Of a DNA stretch of 64,000 nucleotides, positions 22,051 to 34,172 are shown in pieces (position 1 is the first letter of the stretch; each line of letters begins with the position of its first letter). The notes beneath the pieces were generated by a model that searched no databases, had not been told where the DNA came from, and saw only the letters and a list, made by a program, of their open reading frames with translations. The DNA is from Opisthorchis felineus. Taxonomy: Eukaryota; Platyhelminthes; Trematoda; Opisthorchiida; Opisthorchiidae. Made by a program: the position numbers and the translations under genes. Where the stretch lies: the NCBI GenBank assembly GCA_004794785.1, contig SJOL01005555.1, positions 39,682 to 103,681 on the forward strand. Reading direction: 5' to 3'.

Positions 22051-25000
22051 AATGGTCAACGAAACGAAGTACACTGCCCAGTACTCTGAGCCCTTTGATG
22101 AATAACGTCTTAACAGGAGGAATTTGAACAACATTGCAGTGTGCCGACCCAAGGAGTCTTTGTTCGAATGCGGGCTATCACGCCCAATGTCTTCACAATA
22201 GTTCCGAGTTTGGTCATATATTACGGAGCGGTCAGCAATCATGATTCGTAGCGTCCAGTTTTATCACACCTGCTTGCTGTAAAGGATTGATTTGGAGGTA
22301 TAAATCACACAACCTGTCAGTATTGGGAAAATACTTCCTGGATCAAGTTCTTCGAAAACATTCACCAAAGTAAAGTTTATTGTTTGTCAAAACCCATGGT
22401 CACGTTTCAGTAAATAAGTCTTGCTTTTTGTTATTACGTGGTGACATACCGAACCGACCTGCAACTCAGCACAGCTCGGGACTCAAAATCAGCTCAGAAC
22501 TCCTTAGCAAAGTCGGCCGTTGCGTATGAAACAGGCAAAGTTAGACTATTTTATAGGATTAGGGTCCAACAATATATAGTGATCTGTCTCGACAAAAAAC
22601 GTATAAGAAATTTGTGTCTGTATAAAGATTATAATATGCTACCATAGAAGAAGATTTGAATTTTAATGGTGTTGCAAATAATTGTTCACTTTTTTGAAAA
22701 CTCGTATAAAACATATGGGGAGGTGCTCCTTTTTCTACAGTCATCAAAATACTTGACCTAAACCGATCACATGATTGTTCGTCACGCTTTAAAATACGAA
22801 AGAAAAAGAATGGTCAGTAATGTGAACACCAATGTGACCACTGCCGTCAATTTTTACCATACATCTGAATACATCTGTTCCCAGTACCAATATGAGGTGT
22901 TGCGTACTACGCAACATTATAAATGAAGCTAATTCTAATGAAACAAAAGTGGTTAGGCTATAAAAAAAGGGCGACTACTTAAATTTTCCAACAGGTTCAC
23001 GAGAAATTTTGATTCCTTTTTTAACTTTACTAAAGCACTAGGTAGATACCATGTGATAAGTTAAATAGGTGGACAGATGTATTAGATTAGTCGCAAGCTT
23101 GGCGCAACCTCAATACCTCGATTACTTTTAGCAGCCTCGCTCCGTTCGGTAGGCTCACCAGTTTGGTTGCAGTAGTCTAGTCACCAGTCGAGGTGAACCA
23201 GTTAGTGCGTAGTGGTTCAGTGGTGCATCGGATTGTAGGACCTACTGCATACAGCGTGGCATGTAGGCAGAAGAAGGCTCCTGCTGACATATCTTATTCC
23301 TCAGTTGATAGAAGCTCTCAATTTGCTATCTTGTTTAATGATGACTCTCCCATATGTTTGTTTTGGGTCTAAGGAAGCGACCAATGCAGTGCCACCACTC
23401 ACACTGTCTTTGCTTCTTAGACCTCTTTTCCCTTATTTATCGAAATCTTTAGTGGGTGAAAACTCTAAATCGGCCAACAAGCTGCTATACCGCACAGGCT
23501 TTCCAACTGATCAATAGACTTTTGCTGCTTTACCGAAACTGGGATTCAGAATCAAGCACAGTAATCGTGCTTGCAGCAACTCCACTAACTAGACGGTTCA
23601 GTCTACATACTCTATAGGTTTATGCAGCTCCTGAAGAGAATTGCACGGGCACTCAGTTCCTGAGCTAAAATCGCTCCAATTGATTGGAGTCTCGCGCATA
23701 ATCACATTTGTGCAGTTTGTTTGTATACTTTCATAAAGACCACAATAGCCGAAATAACCTCAGTTCCTTACCTATAGTTTTTTTAAATGTGCACCAGCCA
23801 ACTCTGTTTCAGTAAGTTGTGCTTTTTATGTGGAACTAGCCACAATCCACTCGGTATGGCATACATTATACTCTGGTAATCTTAGTGCAAAAGTAGGACA
23901 TCTGAATACATAAGAGGCTCGAGTTAACGGCACGCTCAGCTTGCACCCAATAAGTAAGGACAATGACAATTGTCTCTGGCAGCTTGTTGATGATCCCCTG
24001 TTTTGCTCTAGTAAGATGGGTTCAGAAGGAGTAAAAGTTAGTGCACCATCTAATGTAATTTTTCTGGTGAAAAACCATTAGGCCGAATTGACCACGATCG
24101 TTCTGTTCTTGAATTTCTGAGCTACTCACGTCGGTTTGGTGCACACTGTGGTTTGTTTTAAATCTGGTAGATTTTTCGGGAAAACCTAAGGAACAATCTG
24201 TTAGTCGAAAAGCTTTCAACCTACAAGTTAAACAAGCTTATCAAAACATCTTGTGCTTTGTTATGAAAGCGGCACCTTAAGTCAATCTCAGGTGGAGCGA
24301 AATTACCACTACCATTCGCACGGTAAGAAACTCAGTATGCGTTATAGCTGAGTTGGATTTCAGGATAGTCCGTCGCTCCAGGAAGAGTTTTTGTGTTCTT
24401 TCGGATCTAGCCAGAAGACCTGCTAGGTAATCTTAATGTAGACAGGAAAACCTGGTGGGATGAAAAGGCTGTGGAAACATAGGAATTCAGTGCAGCTGGG
24501 AGTTTTCGTAAACTGTCACAACTGTTACAAAAACGGGATTATAAACAGTTGTTAACGCCAATATGGAACATAATGTTGAAAATTCAATATACACCAATAA
24601 CTAGTGTCTTGACCGCTGGCACAGAGTTTGTGAATATTCCTCATGGTGCTTGCTTCCATACTACTGGTTGCATTATCAATTATCCCCATAATTAGTGGGG
24701 TTTGCTCGGGTCGTTGCCTACAACTTTAAGTTCATTTTTGTCGCTGACGTCCGTGAATCTGTGTATGGGAATAACATCTGGAGAAATATTAGTGGATTTG
24801 GATTGTGTGTAAAACATCGTCATTTTATGGTAACTTATGTCTCAGCACACAGTACTAGAAATAAGATAGCGGAACTGCGTTGGCATGCGCTTTGCACCCT
24901 TAAATTTCGGCTTTACTAAAAGAATGTTGGCCCCTATGCATCCCGTAGAAACTCCAGAATGGGAAGTATGATTTGTCGACGGTTTTATCTACCTTGACAA

Positions 25001-25949
25001 ATTAAGCCATTATTGCCCTGTAAGCGACGAAATCAGCGCACACACTATCAGGCCACTGGCAATATCCTCTAAATTCTCCTGTTGGGCGTCAAAGACGAAA
25101 ATCATAGAGGTCATAGGTTCGCGTCAGCAGCAGTGACAATCTTGTTTTACAGATGGATCGGATACACAAGCCTGAGATAAATTTTGTCCAGTTAAGGTGG
25201 CTGGGGCGCGTGTCACCTGTGGATGAGCATCGCCTAACGATCTTTTGTTAGCTTGTTTTCGGAGGAAAGGCTGTGGCATGGCACCTCAAAATGAATGTTG
25301 CTTATGTCGAGCTGAGTGCTGTGGGATATTTAGGCCTTCTCCTTGTGCGCTGTTATAAACCCTAAATGTTACTGCAAGTGTCCTTGCTGTCAGTCATTGG
25401 CAGGACTGCCTTTGTCTTTATTGCGTGCTGGGTCTGTAATGAGTGATGTTCTTGAAGGATTTTGGACCAACCCCTATGCTAGCATCTCGGCCCCATAGGG
25501 TGAACAAATGTGTTTATTTCAAAAGCTGCAGAATCTGTGGGCACCTTTCTTTTGTCCCTCTTCCCCGGAGACATAACTCTTTTCACTCTGTGTCTTCATA
25601 ACACCCCTCTCTTTACCAGGACATTCTTTAGCCATGTCTACAAAACAGTTACCCACCAGCTTCCACTACTGTTTTTCATGATGTGGGTCTTTTCCTACAC
25701 GACTTGAGGGTTTATGAAAACGGTATTTCAAAAAGTAATATGAATTGTGTGCACACTTCCACAGGTACACACCTCAAGCGTTTGACGATGGCGAGAAGAA
25801 TAGATCACGTTTTCTAGGAGTCTGGTAAACTGGAACGCACTAATCGCGGGACTGTTACTCAGGGGTGTAAAATAAATTAAACTTTCTTGTGTGTAACAAG
25901 GCGAGGTGTATATCTTCGATGATATTTTTGCCACATAAACAGAGTGGAA

Positions 25950-26031
25950 ACATCACAAACGAGAGATTCAGCTGGGTTCCAGGTGATTCCCTCGCAAAAC
26001 CAAATTTGTTTGCAAATGAGAGTGGAAGTCA
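25950..26031 (+). repeat. Hammerhead repeat body fragment, 26.0 kb
   Basis: The segment reads ACGAGAGATTCAGCTG, then CAGGTGATTCCCTCG, then AAACCAAATTTGTTTGC and AAATGAG. This is the forward body of the dispersed repeat (compare about 43270-43360 and the reverse of 42610-42690). The ribozyme part is not recognisable here. Confidence 0.55.
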
Positions 26032-27278
26032 GTTTGGAATCTTTGCGACGAGATTCAACTGGTTTGGAGGCACTGTGGTAATTGTCGTGGGGTCGAAAAA
26101 GAAACTAGATACTAGATGACCCTTTGTAAGTGTTTGCAAAGCATTGTCCAGCTAGCCTCATTAGGTGGCCAGTTGTTCTTTGGTCAGTGTGGTTTCGGCC
26201 TAATTATTCAATTTTTGGTCGTGTGGAAAGGGCCACTAAGAGAAGTCAAGGGATGAAAATCCCTGAGTGAATAGTAGCAGGCGTCAAATATGTCGGAAGT
26301 TCTTCAAGGAGACCAGGTAGATGAAGCTCTAAAAAAACCCAGCTAACCCATTCCGCTCAATTTACCAACTCAACCTTACCAAACATACATCGTCCTAACT
26401 AATATGCTACCGAGCTTAGACTGCTTGAACTTAATTTTACTACACCAGCACCCACTATCTTTTCACCTCACTTAGAGCGTGATCAGCTGACAAGATTCAA
26501 CAAGATCTGCTAGTGGACACAATGGCCGAAAAAATCGCGGTTGCCTATGGGTTTCTTCAACACAGTATTGTGGTTTTGGTAGCACTGCATAACCGGTAAT
26601 TAATGGTGGCTACTGTGAGTTTCTTCATCAGGACTCAATATATTGTACTTCCGAATCCTATGTGTAAGTCATGATAGTAAAACCATTTGTGTCACGAATT
26701 TTTGTGGCTTATTTTCACGTTACTCTCTAAGTAATTCACCATCTGTAAATTCAGAATTTCACAAAAAGATTGTTGCAGCGTGTACACAACACAGTCTGCT
26801 TGTGGACATCGGGGTTTTCATTGACAGAGATTGATTAAGAACCTCTAATATGGTCACAGAAATTATTGCCAAACGGGACTATGAATAAATCTGCACGACA
26901 TGATTCCAATCCACTGGGCACCAGTGCGTGACAAATTCTGAAGAAAATTTAGCACTCACGTGATCACTTTACCCACCACTGCGTACAAAACAACCACGTC
27001 CTAAACCTAGATCACCTGAGTTGTTTCAAGGTATTGTTTTCAAATTGCTTCGTGTCCGACAGCAAAAGTAGTGTTAGCACCGTGACAAGAAATTCAAGCA
27101 GAAAATTTCGATCCATCCTGTTTCATATCATCTACACGACTCACGGTCACTCATTCATCTGGTTTTGTGATAATTCTTCAAGTTTTCGCTTTCCACTTGC
27201 CAATATTTCTTACAACATCTGTTCACTAAGTGCATTTCTCGAGGTGTCAGTTTTTGCCGGTACTCGGACACCCAGTGA

Positions 27279-27281
<3 letters not shown>

Positions 27282-27321
<40 letters not shown>
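27282..27321. repeat. (AT)n microsatellite
   Basis: An uninterrupted run of about 20 AT dinucleotides, flanked by unique sequence. Confidence 0.95.
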
Positions 27322-27323
<2 letters not shown>

Positions 27324-30300
27324 AAAAGTGTTATTGCATTTGGGCTTGCGTGCTTCAGTGGACGTGAGGACTATGCTGACTCTAATAATTCTTACTTGGG
27401 ATTAAACCTTGTCAGCTATGTCAACAGCCAGCAGAGGAGCACAGATGTTCAAGCCTTCCTTCACATTATGAGGCAGGGCGAATTCGTACTGCTCCTTGAG
27501 GGAGAATCATGAGGACTGCTGCTTAGAGCGACTAATTTTTTTCACATCCAGAAAAATAATGTAGCTGTCTTTCTCCGGAGTGCGACGGCTTAGATGATAA
27601 TCCGATCGCTCCAATACGGACCATGATCACAGACTTGCCAAAAATAAGGTCTTATTATCTAGAAAAGCCATGGCACGGCTCAAGATGCACCTACTATGTA
27701 CAACCTCATTATAGGTAAGACATTCCTATATATGCACGTACCGTTTATTCGTGTTTGTCATCGAACGGAACGGCGGCTGTGAAGTGTCGACTGCCGAGAC
27801 CTCAGGCTATTGCTTTTACACTCAGAGGCGCTTAAGACCGAAAGATCTGTGGACCTGAATCTTAGTATGTGAGTTTCCGTAGTCTGAAAGCCTGAATCGT
27901 AAATGTGTGGTCAGAAATATACGGACCATTATCAATACGAATCGCACAGAAAAATGAGCCACTAGAAGAAAACTGTTTTAATATTTGGGACAACCCTTAC
28001 AGGCAAGTGGACGAAACCGGAGCGAAGAAGGACAAGATGAGGTAACTGTGCCAGAATTTGTCAAGTTAAAGTAGCCAGATGGACAAAGTAGTTTAATTAT
28101 CTTTTAATACCATAAAAGTTCAGATGAGTTAGTTTGTACTCAGGCGTTGGACCAGCCGAGGAAACATATTGCAAAATTCTGTCACAGTGCACCAGTTTGA
28201 GGAGTTTTAGAAAGCCATTTACAGGGGCTAACTTGATTATATCAGGAAAGAAAACAAATTAACAGACGTCCTAAAACGTCGGGCAAAATCCTCTAAGAAC
28301 GAAACATTTTTCTAAAGCTACATTTTTTACTCAACCGATACCGATCAGAACTAACTGATAGGTTTTTTCTGCAAACATCACTCCTAATCATTATGAAAAA
28401 TGGAGAATTTTTTCTGACTTACGATACTGAATGTTTGTGTATGGCTTTTTCCTCTCAATGATGGTACTGTACACCATATCACATATGCTGCCGCTCTAGT
28501 TTGGAAATGCACATAGCAAGGATGAACTGAGACGATTTTCTAGATTAATCCATTGGATAAATCTGGTACAAATTTACCTTAGGGTGATTAAATCCTTATT
28601 CCGAAATTCCTACAATTTTTTGTAGGTCTGATGAATAGTAAACCTTTGACCGGAAAATGTAAATGATGAAAAGAAGATGCGGTTGAAAAATGCACCACAC
28701 TGGTGGGCTGAAAACATGGCTAAATGGGAGGCAACGCAGTTCGATTCGTCTGGCACGAAACCTCATTTTTGTACGCACCATGCATCCAAAAGCTGATGTT
28801 CTGAGTCAAAACCTCTTTATCACTCTGATGCACGACCAATCCCGCTCGGCACGCCTGACGAGTCCTGATTGGAAAGAAATATCTACTAACATAATCTCCG
28901 GGACCGATCGTATCATGTCTGCACGGTTGAAAATAGGCATGGGCCCAACCGTTGATCATACCAAGAACTCCCAAATTCGAATAAATAAGTGCTTTCTTAG
29001 TGTTGACATCACCTGCTTTAGCTTTTGTGGTGAGCTGACCATCCACATAGCTCTCTGTTTGTGTCAGTGCCTGACACTGTCAATGAATGAAAAGCATCAA
29101 CCAAGGAGACTGACAGCATTGATAATTTCACCCAGTTGTCTTGTCATAAATGAATGGACCTCCTTCCATTCGGGCTGTATCACCTGACAATAGCTTATTT
29201 TGGAGCTTGCCTACTCATCAGTGATGTTATTTCCTGGTAAGCTGCTGTTTTGTTGTTGAGGCAACCGAATGGTAAAAACATCATTACCACTCTCGTCGGT
29301 TTTGTTTACGTGCATGCTAATGCGATTCTGTTTTGAGTAGAGAACGGAGGGAATTCTGGATGTGCCTATTTCAAAATGAATGCATTCCTAATCAGCCAAG
29401 CTTGCTTTGGTGGCACAAACAATGGTCAACACGAGTTGCAATAAATATTGCAAGTACGATTGTGCCCGATTATGCTAAGATAACGATTGTACAAAGTGAG
29501 GGGAAACCAGTATTTTCGGTAGATTGTGATGTTAGGAGTTTTGGTAATGTCAGCAGAATAAGATTAGTCAGTAAATTTTACCGGTTATCAGATTTTGTCA
29601 GTTTTGACATCCATCCATCGGGCTTTCTGCATATAACGTACATTTTTATCAGACTTGGTCATTTGTCTGTTTTTCGTTCTAGTGTGTTCAGCCTCATTCA
29701 ACCTCATTCGATGGTATGCTGTTCCGTGCATTATTCTCCACGGGATCTGGTAGTATCTTGGATTTTTCGAACATGACTGCTTCATATAGAGTTAGCCCAA
29801 CCATTATACAAATGGCTCGCACTTTGACCCTCGTTTAAAACAGACAAGTGATTACCATCAGAAAGGCTCACCATACCCGGGTGTACTGTCACTGTGCACA
29901 CATGCTCATATTTGAAAATGGAGGAGGTTCAGACAATGTATTATCATCATAATTGTTTCCTGATTCCCTTATATTTCTCAGTACACTGTCTTCATAAAAT
30001 AAACAACGTTTTAAAAGCTTAACTCCCCTCAAAGTACATAGGCTATCGGAGATCTGAATGAATCACTGAATACGTTTCTCAAAATACCTTCCATTCTGTG
30101 CTTAATGTGGAAATCTTCAAAGTCAAAACACAACTCAGTGGAATAAGGTGTTGTAACATCCCATCTTTTTGGTAAGCATAGCTGTGACTAGCTCAGAATG
30201 AAACCTTTATCAAAAAAGATCGTTAGACACTTGAAACAAACAAGTAGACGGTTGAAAGTCCGATGTCCCATGTAAATATGAAGCACTTTAGCAGTTCCAC

Positions 30301-31596
30301 TTGAATACCCATCAGCATCTGTGAGTTTCCCATCGAAACTTAGACAAAGTGTGTTAATCTAGCACCATATACTGTCTAACGTGAGTTTTCCCTACCCACA
30401 TCATAAAGCGATCACCCGTACCTGTTAACCGTTTTGCCAGACGGAGCAGACAGTTAAGTTCAGGTCCGATTATCTGCTTTATATACATGCAGACTTGAGC
30501 AATAACGGTTTATTTCAGTTAAACCAACCAAGTTAGACCAAGAAGGCTAAAAACAGTCTAAGAAATATTACCCGTGAATTATGCTTGTGTGGATATTCAT
30601 TTTAGCAAAGCAGCCTGATGAACTGATCAAAAGTCAACTTTTCTTTGTGAAGACTTGTTTAATTTCTGAGTTACCTGAAAACATCATAAAGTAAAGTATC
30701 GAGGACGAGATTGAAGCATTGTCTCTCATTGTGGGTATTTTTTTTATATCGCCCCAAGAAGTGACGAGAAATTTGCAGAATAGCCACAACGAATAGGGTA
30801 ACCAAAAGAAAAGAAATACATATCCTTACAATTAGAACCGGATGACAATTTGAAAAACAAACTTATTTTCAATGTTTCGTATTAGTAAATTTATATTCCG
30901 AAATCTCACATTCGTAATGTTATTGTGATAGCTACGTGACAAATAAATCAATCGGGTAGGTAGAATGTTTTATTCATTACGTCATTTTTAACGAAGGTAT
31001 GAAATGTGAGGATGCATAAAAACTAGGGGTCAGGCTAAATATGGCCACTTTTACCATTTAATTGATGGGCAGCAAACAAACACGTATTGGAGACGCATAC
31101 ACATAGGTGAGATATAATCGGGCATGTTTAAACAAATATGATTAAATAGTACTATTTTGGCAGGCCGCATTCACATGAATGGGGCTTCTCAGAAGGAGCA
31201 ATCGAATACCGTCTGTCTTGGGTGGACAAGCTTGGTTGGAGAAACGTAGTGTATTCGTTAATGGACGCAGACTAACTTGGAAGTAGGACAGAAATTGGTT
31301 CAGGGAATATGCTGTTAATGTGCATTTAGGCAAGCCCCCAAACTGCAAATCAGTGCTCGAAAAAACTCGAGGAATGTCAAGTGAATGCACAAATGCAGCA
31401 GTTTGAAGCCCCAATAGGCAATAGTGACAAGTCCGACATATAGTTGGAATATGACATCAAAAGGACGCCACTTGGACACCACACACGCTGCACAAGCGGG
31501 TGACTCTCGTTTGATGAGTCTTAGCTCACATTTAAAAAGATCTGTCGACTGCCAGATAGATCGGCTACAGTATACAGACGATTCCACAGGCAGTTT

Positions 31597-31640
31597 CCTT
31601 CTTATAAGATTACGCCTTCCTTCTTATAAGGTTACGCCTT
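31597..31640. repeat. 22-bp tandem duplication
   Basis: Two adjacent copies of a 22-bp unit beginning CCTTCTTATAAG (31597-31618 and 31619-31640) differ at one position. Confidence 0.85.
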
Positions 31641-32320
31641 CCCTCTAAACTACGCAAACCAAATTTGGCTCTACAAAAAGCTTCGGACCATCAAGTGGCC
31701 TTATTCCGCATCAGTCCAGTAGTCCCCAACGATTCCGTAATCCTCTGGGGAATAATGGCAACTCACATCTTGTATGATTCCTTCTAACCGTTCAATATGT
31801 CAATGTTACTGGAAAGATGCTGTTTATTTTGAACACATTGCTCAACACTTTCTACACATTCTCTCCCCAGCCCCATGTACACGTACATGTGACGTCTAAA
31901 CAGCAAAGCTTGAAAAATGGGAATGTAAAATAAAGCTCATAACCATATTTAATGGTAAGCTACGCATTTACACAATACCTCCAAATTGAGACATATCCAA
32001 AGCAATGGCCCTTTTTTGGAAGTACACATCAATGTTCCCTGCCAGCAACAAAGTGAGACCGCTCCAGTGACAGCAGGCTTCGTTCAACAGAGTAACTTTG
32101 AGCACGGATGACATAGCAGCGTTTTACTACCAAACGGACATATTGGTAACCGTACAGGTTCTTTGGCAGCCCACAGGCTTATATCATGTCCGGCGTTGTT
32201 TTGTACACACTCAATAACTATAACGAATGTGACTAGGGAATTTACATGTAGATGGTGCCACGGATAGTAAAGCAATACAGCTGTTGAGATAATATACACA
32301 GAACAGAACGATTCGCCACT

Positions 32321-32430
32321 ATGATGAAAGAAATAACCATAGTGCAGAAGATATGTTATGTATTCGGCATGATCCTAGTGAATGCGGTTATAGCAAGCAT
32401 CAATGCATATGCTGATGACAGGGCTGTAAG
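32321..32430 (+). CDS. Candidate first coding exon with signal peptide
   Basis: An ATG at 32321 opens a frame of 36 codons plus two bases that ends at a near-consensus donor, CTGTAAG|GTAAGTTG (GT at 32431). The protein begins MMKEITIVQKICYVFGMILV and continues NAVIASINAYADDRAV. This has the shape of a secretory signal: a charged start, a hydrophobic core of about 15 residues, then small residues before ADD (possible cleavage after AYA). The exon ends in phase 2. No downstream exon with a matching phase could be recognised, so the product is unknown. The frame is short enough that chance is a real alternative, but the signal-like core and strong donor together make it worth listing. Confidence 0.35.
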
Positions 32431-33944
32431 GTAAGTTGATTCCACAGCATCCGGAAGAAAAATTTAGAAAATGGGGTAGGAGGACCAATTCAAAAGCCTC
32501 GCCTGTTCAGACAGCTTTACAATCTCCGCTCTGTAAGAATTCTGTTCTTTTTTACTCTCAACCACAGGAGTTAATGAAACCTATCCAGATACAAATGGCT
32601 CACATTTTCCAGCTTCATAATGCCTTGTGTGTGAGAGATGAAATACCTGCTTCCATTAATGATCTATGGGTCATTGGGATTTCCTCAAGAAGTGATGACT
32701 AGTAGATTCAATGAGTTCAGTTCGCAGTGGTCCGCCAGAAGAGGGAAATATGGTCCAGCAAATTAACAGAGACATAGAAACAATGTCAACGGGTTCAGCT
32801 ACTTGTTGGTTTCCGTCAGAGTGGAACATGTAGGCCGATAGAATTGCAACAGCGGCGACAGTCTGTTTGTGTCCGTAGAGGAAGTATGCTGTTTTTGCTC
32901 GATTATTGCTTCTGAGGAGGATGTTTGGTAGATTCAAAGCCGTTTTTCCTACTTGGACTTTTTTTGTGGGGAAACAGTTTTAGGCTATTAAGACCATAGA
33001 TTTTCATAACAGAAAAGGCAGTAGGATGGAAGCGTAGCCTACATTGATTCTCAGTTCAGCTCAGATAGGTCTACGAGGATCTGTTCCTTTACTCAGAAAA
33101 CAGAAGCAGACATTCCCTTGATAAACCATTCCACATTTAAAGCAGCTGGTACTTGCCCACATATTCTTAATTAAATACCCTCCGTGTAAAAGACAGCCCA
33201 ATCATGAACGCAATAGGCGCACTGTAAAAGAAATCCAGTGTCTTTTTTTAGCCCAGGGCAGCATTCTACACGTGAAGTACAACTGACCCAAACAGATAGA
33301 GCTACAGCCGCTTGAGTCCTGGATTTTATATTGTTAAGGGTTCAGGCGAGGTCAAAATATGCAAATCTATTTATTCAGCAATTCCGGAACCGTGTTGTTA
33401 GCTCTTCTGATACTTTATAGGTTCAAGTTCCATAAAGTTGATGTCCACATTTCCAATTTTGACTTCGTCCAAGCGTGATGTGTTGAGGTAAGAACGACAG
33501 GCAATGCATAACATGCGGTATCCACGGATTAAATCCAATACCATCGTTCAGGTTGCTATCTTATGCTTTTCTACGCAACACACATTAAATGTTCTTAAAG
33601 AAATACTGTAGCTTCTCTTGTCTGCTATCCTTGGGGAACATGTTCCGTCTCAAAGTGGCTGCTCCTAAAATTGATTTGGAACCAGCATCATGTGGAAAAT
33701 ATTTTATTTGCCATTTGCTCCAATACCAAGGAATGAGGCCAATATCGGGCTAACATATGTGTGGCGGTCTTGCTGCGTTCTAGTTAAACGTATCCTTGTG
33801 AGTATCTTAGAGCTAGTTTAAATCGCAGGTGGAAGAAGCGATTACTTTTGCTGTCCTCAAAATAGGTGATATCGAACAGAGCCCAGCCCGAATAAGAAAG
33901 GTGGACCGACAAGTACTCTCATGTTTTGTTCACATTCACACCAC
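32431..33944. other. No recognised gene, 32.4-33.9 kb
   Basis: If the candidate first exon is real, this would be the start of its intron. An 88-codon plus frame (32436-32702) ends just after a TTTTCCAG acceptor-like site but is out of phase with that exon. Nothing else could be assigned. Confidence 0.4.
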
Positions 33945-34172
33945 TCTCGTTTGAACGGTCGTCCTCCTGTTCTGCTGTAATTAGTCCGGTGAGTCCACAC
34001 CACCGGAAGTGAGTCCACCAAAGGGAAGCACTGGACTCGAGTTTCGCTCTTATTAGAGCTCATTAGCAGTGCGTATCCAAAGGTCGTGCCGGGATTTGAA
34101 CCCCGGACACCTGACATGCGAGGCGAGCGTGTTACCACTACCCCACCAATGCACGTTGAACGCATCCGAATT
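33945..34172 (-). mobile_element. tRNA-headed SINE with hammerhead, copy B
   Basis: On the minus strand the unit starts at about 34172 (GATGCGTTCAACGTGCATTG). It carries box A TGGGGTAGTGG (34145-34135) and box B GGTTCAAATCC (34102-34092), both closer to the pol III consensus than in copy A. It then runs into GGATACGCAC, the hammerhead and a tail containing GAACAGGAGGACGACCGTTC that matches copy A. Relative to copy A it has an extra ~20-25-bp piece in the tail, which duplicates TGGACTCAC. Plus- and minus-strand frames of 70-170 codons over this region are shadows of the SINE. Confidence 0.85.
34028..34072 (-). ncRNA. Hammerhead ribozyme, SINE copy B, core mutant
   Basis: The minus strand gives stem I GCACTG (34072-34067) with a perfect 6-bp partner CAGTGC (34033-34028). 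Stem II is GCTC/GAGC with a TAATAA loop. Next come GAAA (34045-34042), helix III AC-TCGA-GT and C17 at 34034; predicted cleavage is between 34034 and 34033. The CUGAUGA box reads CTAATGA, so the invariant G5 is A and this copy should be inactive or very weak. Copies A and B together define an intact consensus. Confidence 0.8.

Larger units (their letters stand above)
17144..25949. other. No recognised gene, 17.1-25.9 kb
   Basis: This long stretch holds no assignable exon, RNA gene or mobile element. Overlapping minus-strand frames at 21492-21852 include one with a single hydrophobic segment (VVVGCYVLVFLYTVIAVF) and another that could start after a TTGCAG acceptor, but neither has a matching donor or a known family. 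Two notable hairpins, at 20056 and 22011, are listed separately. Confidence 0.45.
26032..32320. other. No recognised gene, 26.0-32.3 kb
   Basis: No gene was identified. Open frames overlap on both strands at 28690-29187 (165 codons plus) and 28720-29046 (108 codons minus). I cannot tell whether either belongs to a decayed repeat. A 147-codon plus frame at 29333-29776 and two frames around 31142-31648 are likewise unassigned. An AT microsatellite and a short tandem duplication are listed separately. Confidence 0.45.

Noticed and set aside
27671..27714. Short ATG frame ending at a GTAAGA donor
   Set aside because: The frame reaches TAG exactly at the putative splice site, so it would terminate there.
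28690..29187. Overlapping 165-codon plus and 108-codon minus frames
   Set aside because: Neither matches a family I know and I could not choose a strand. Listed only in the interval description.
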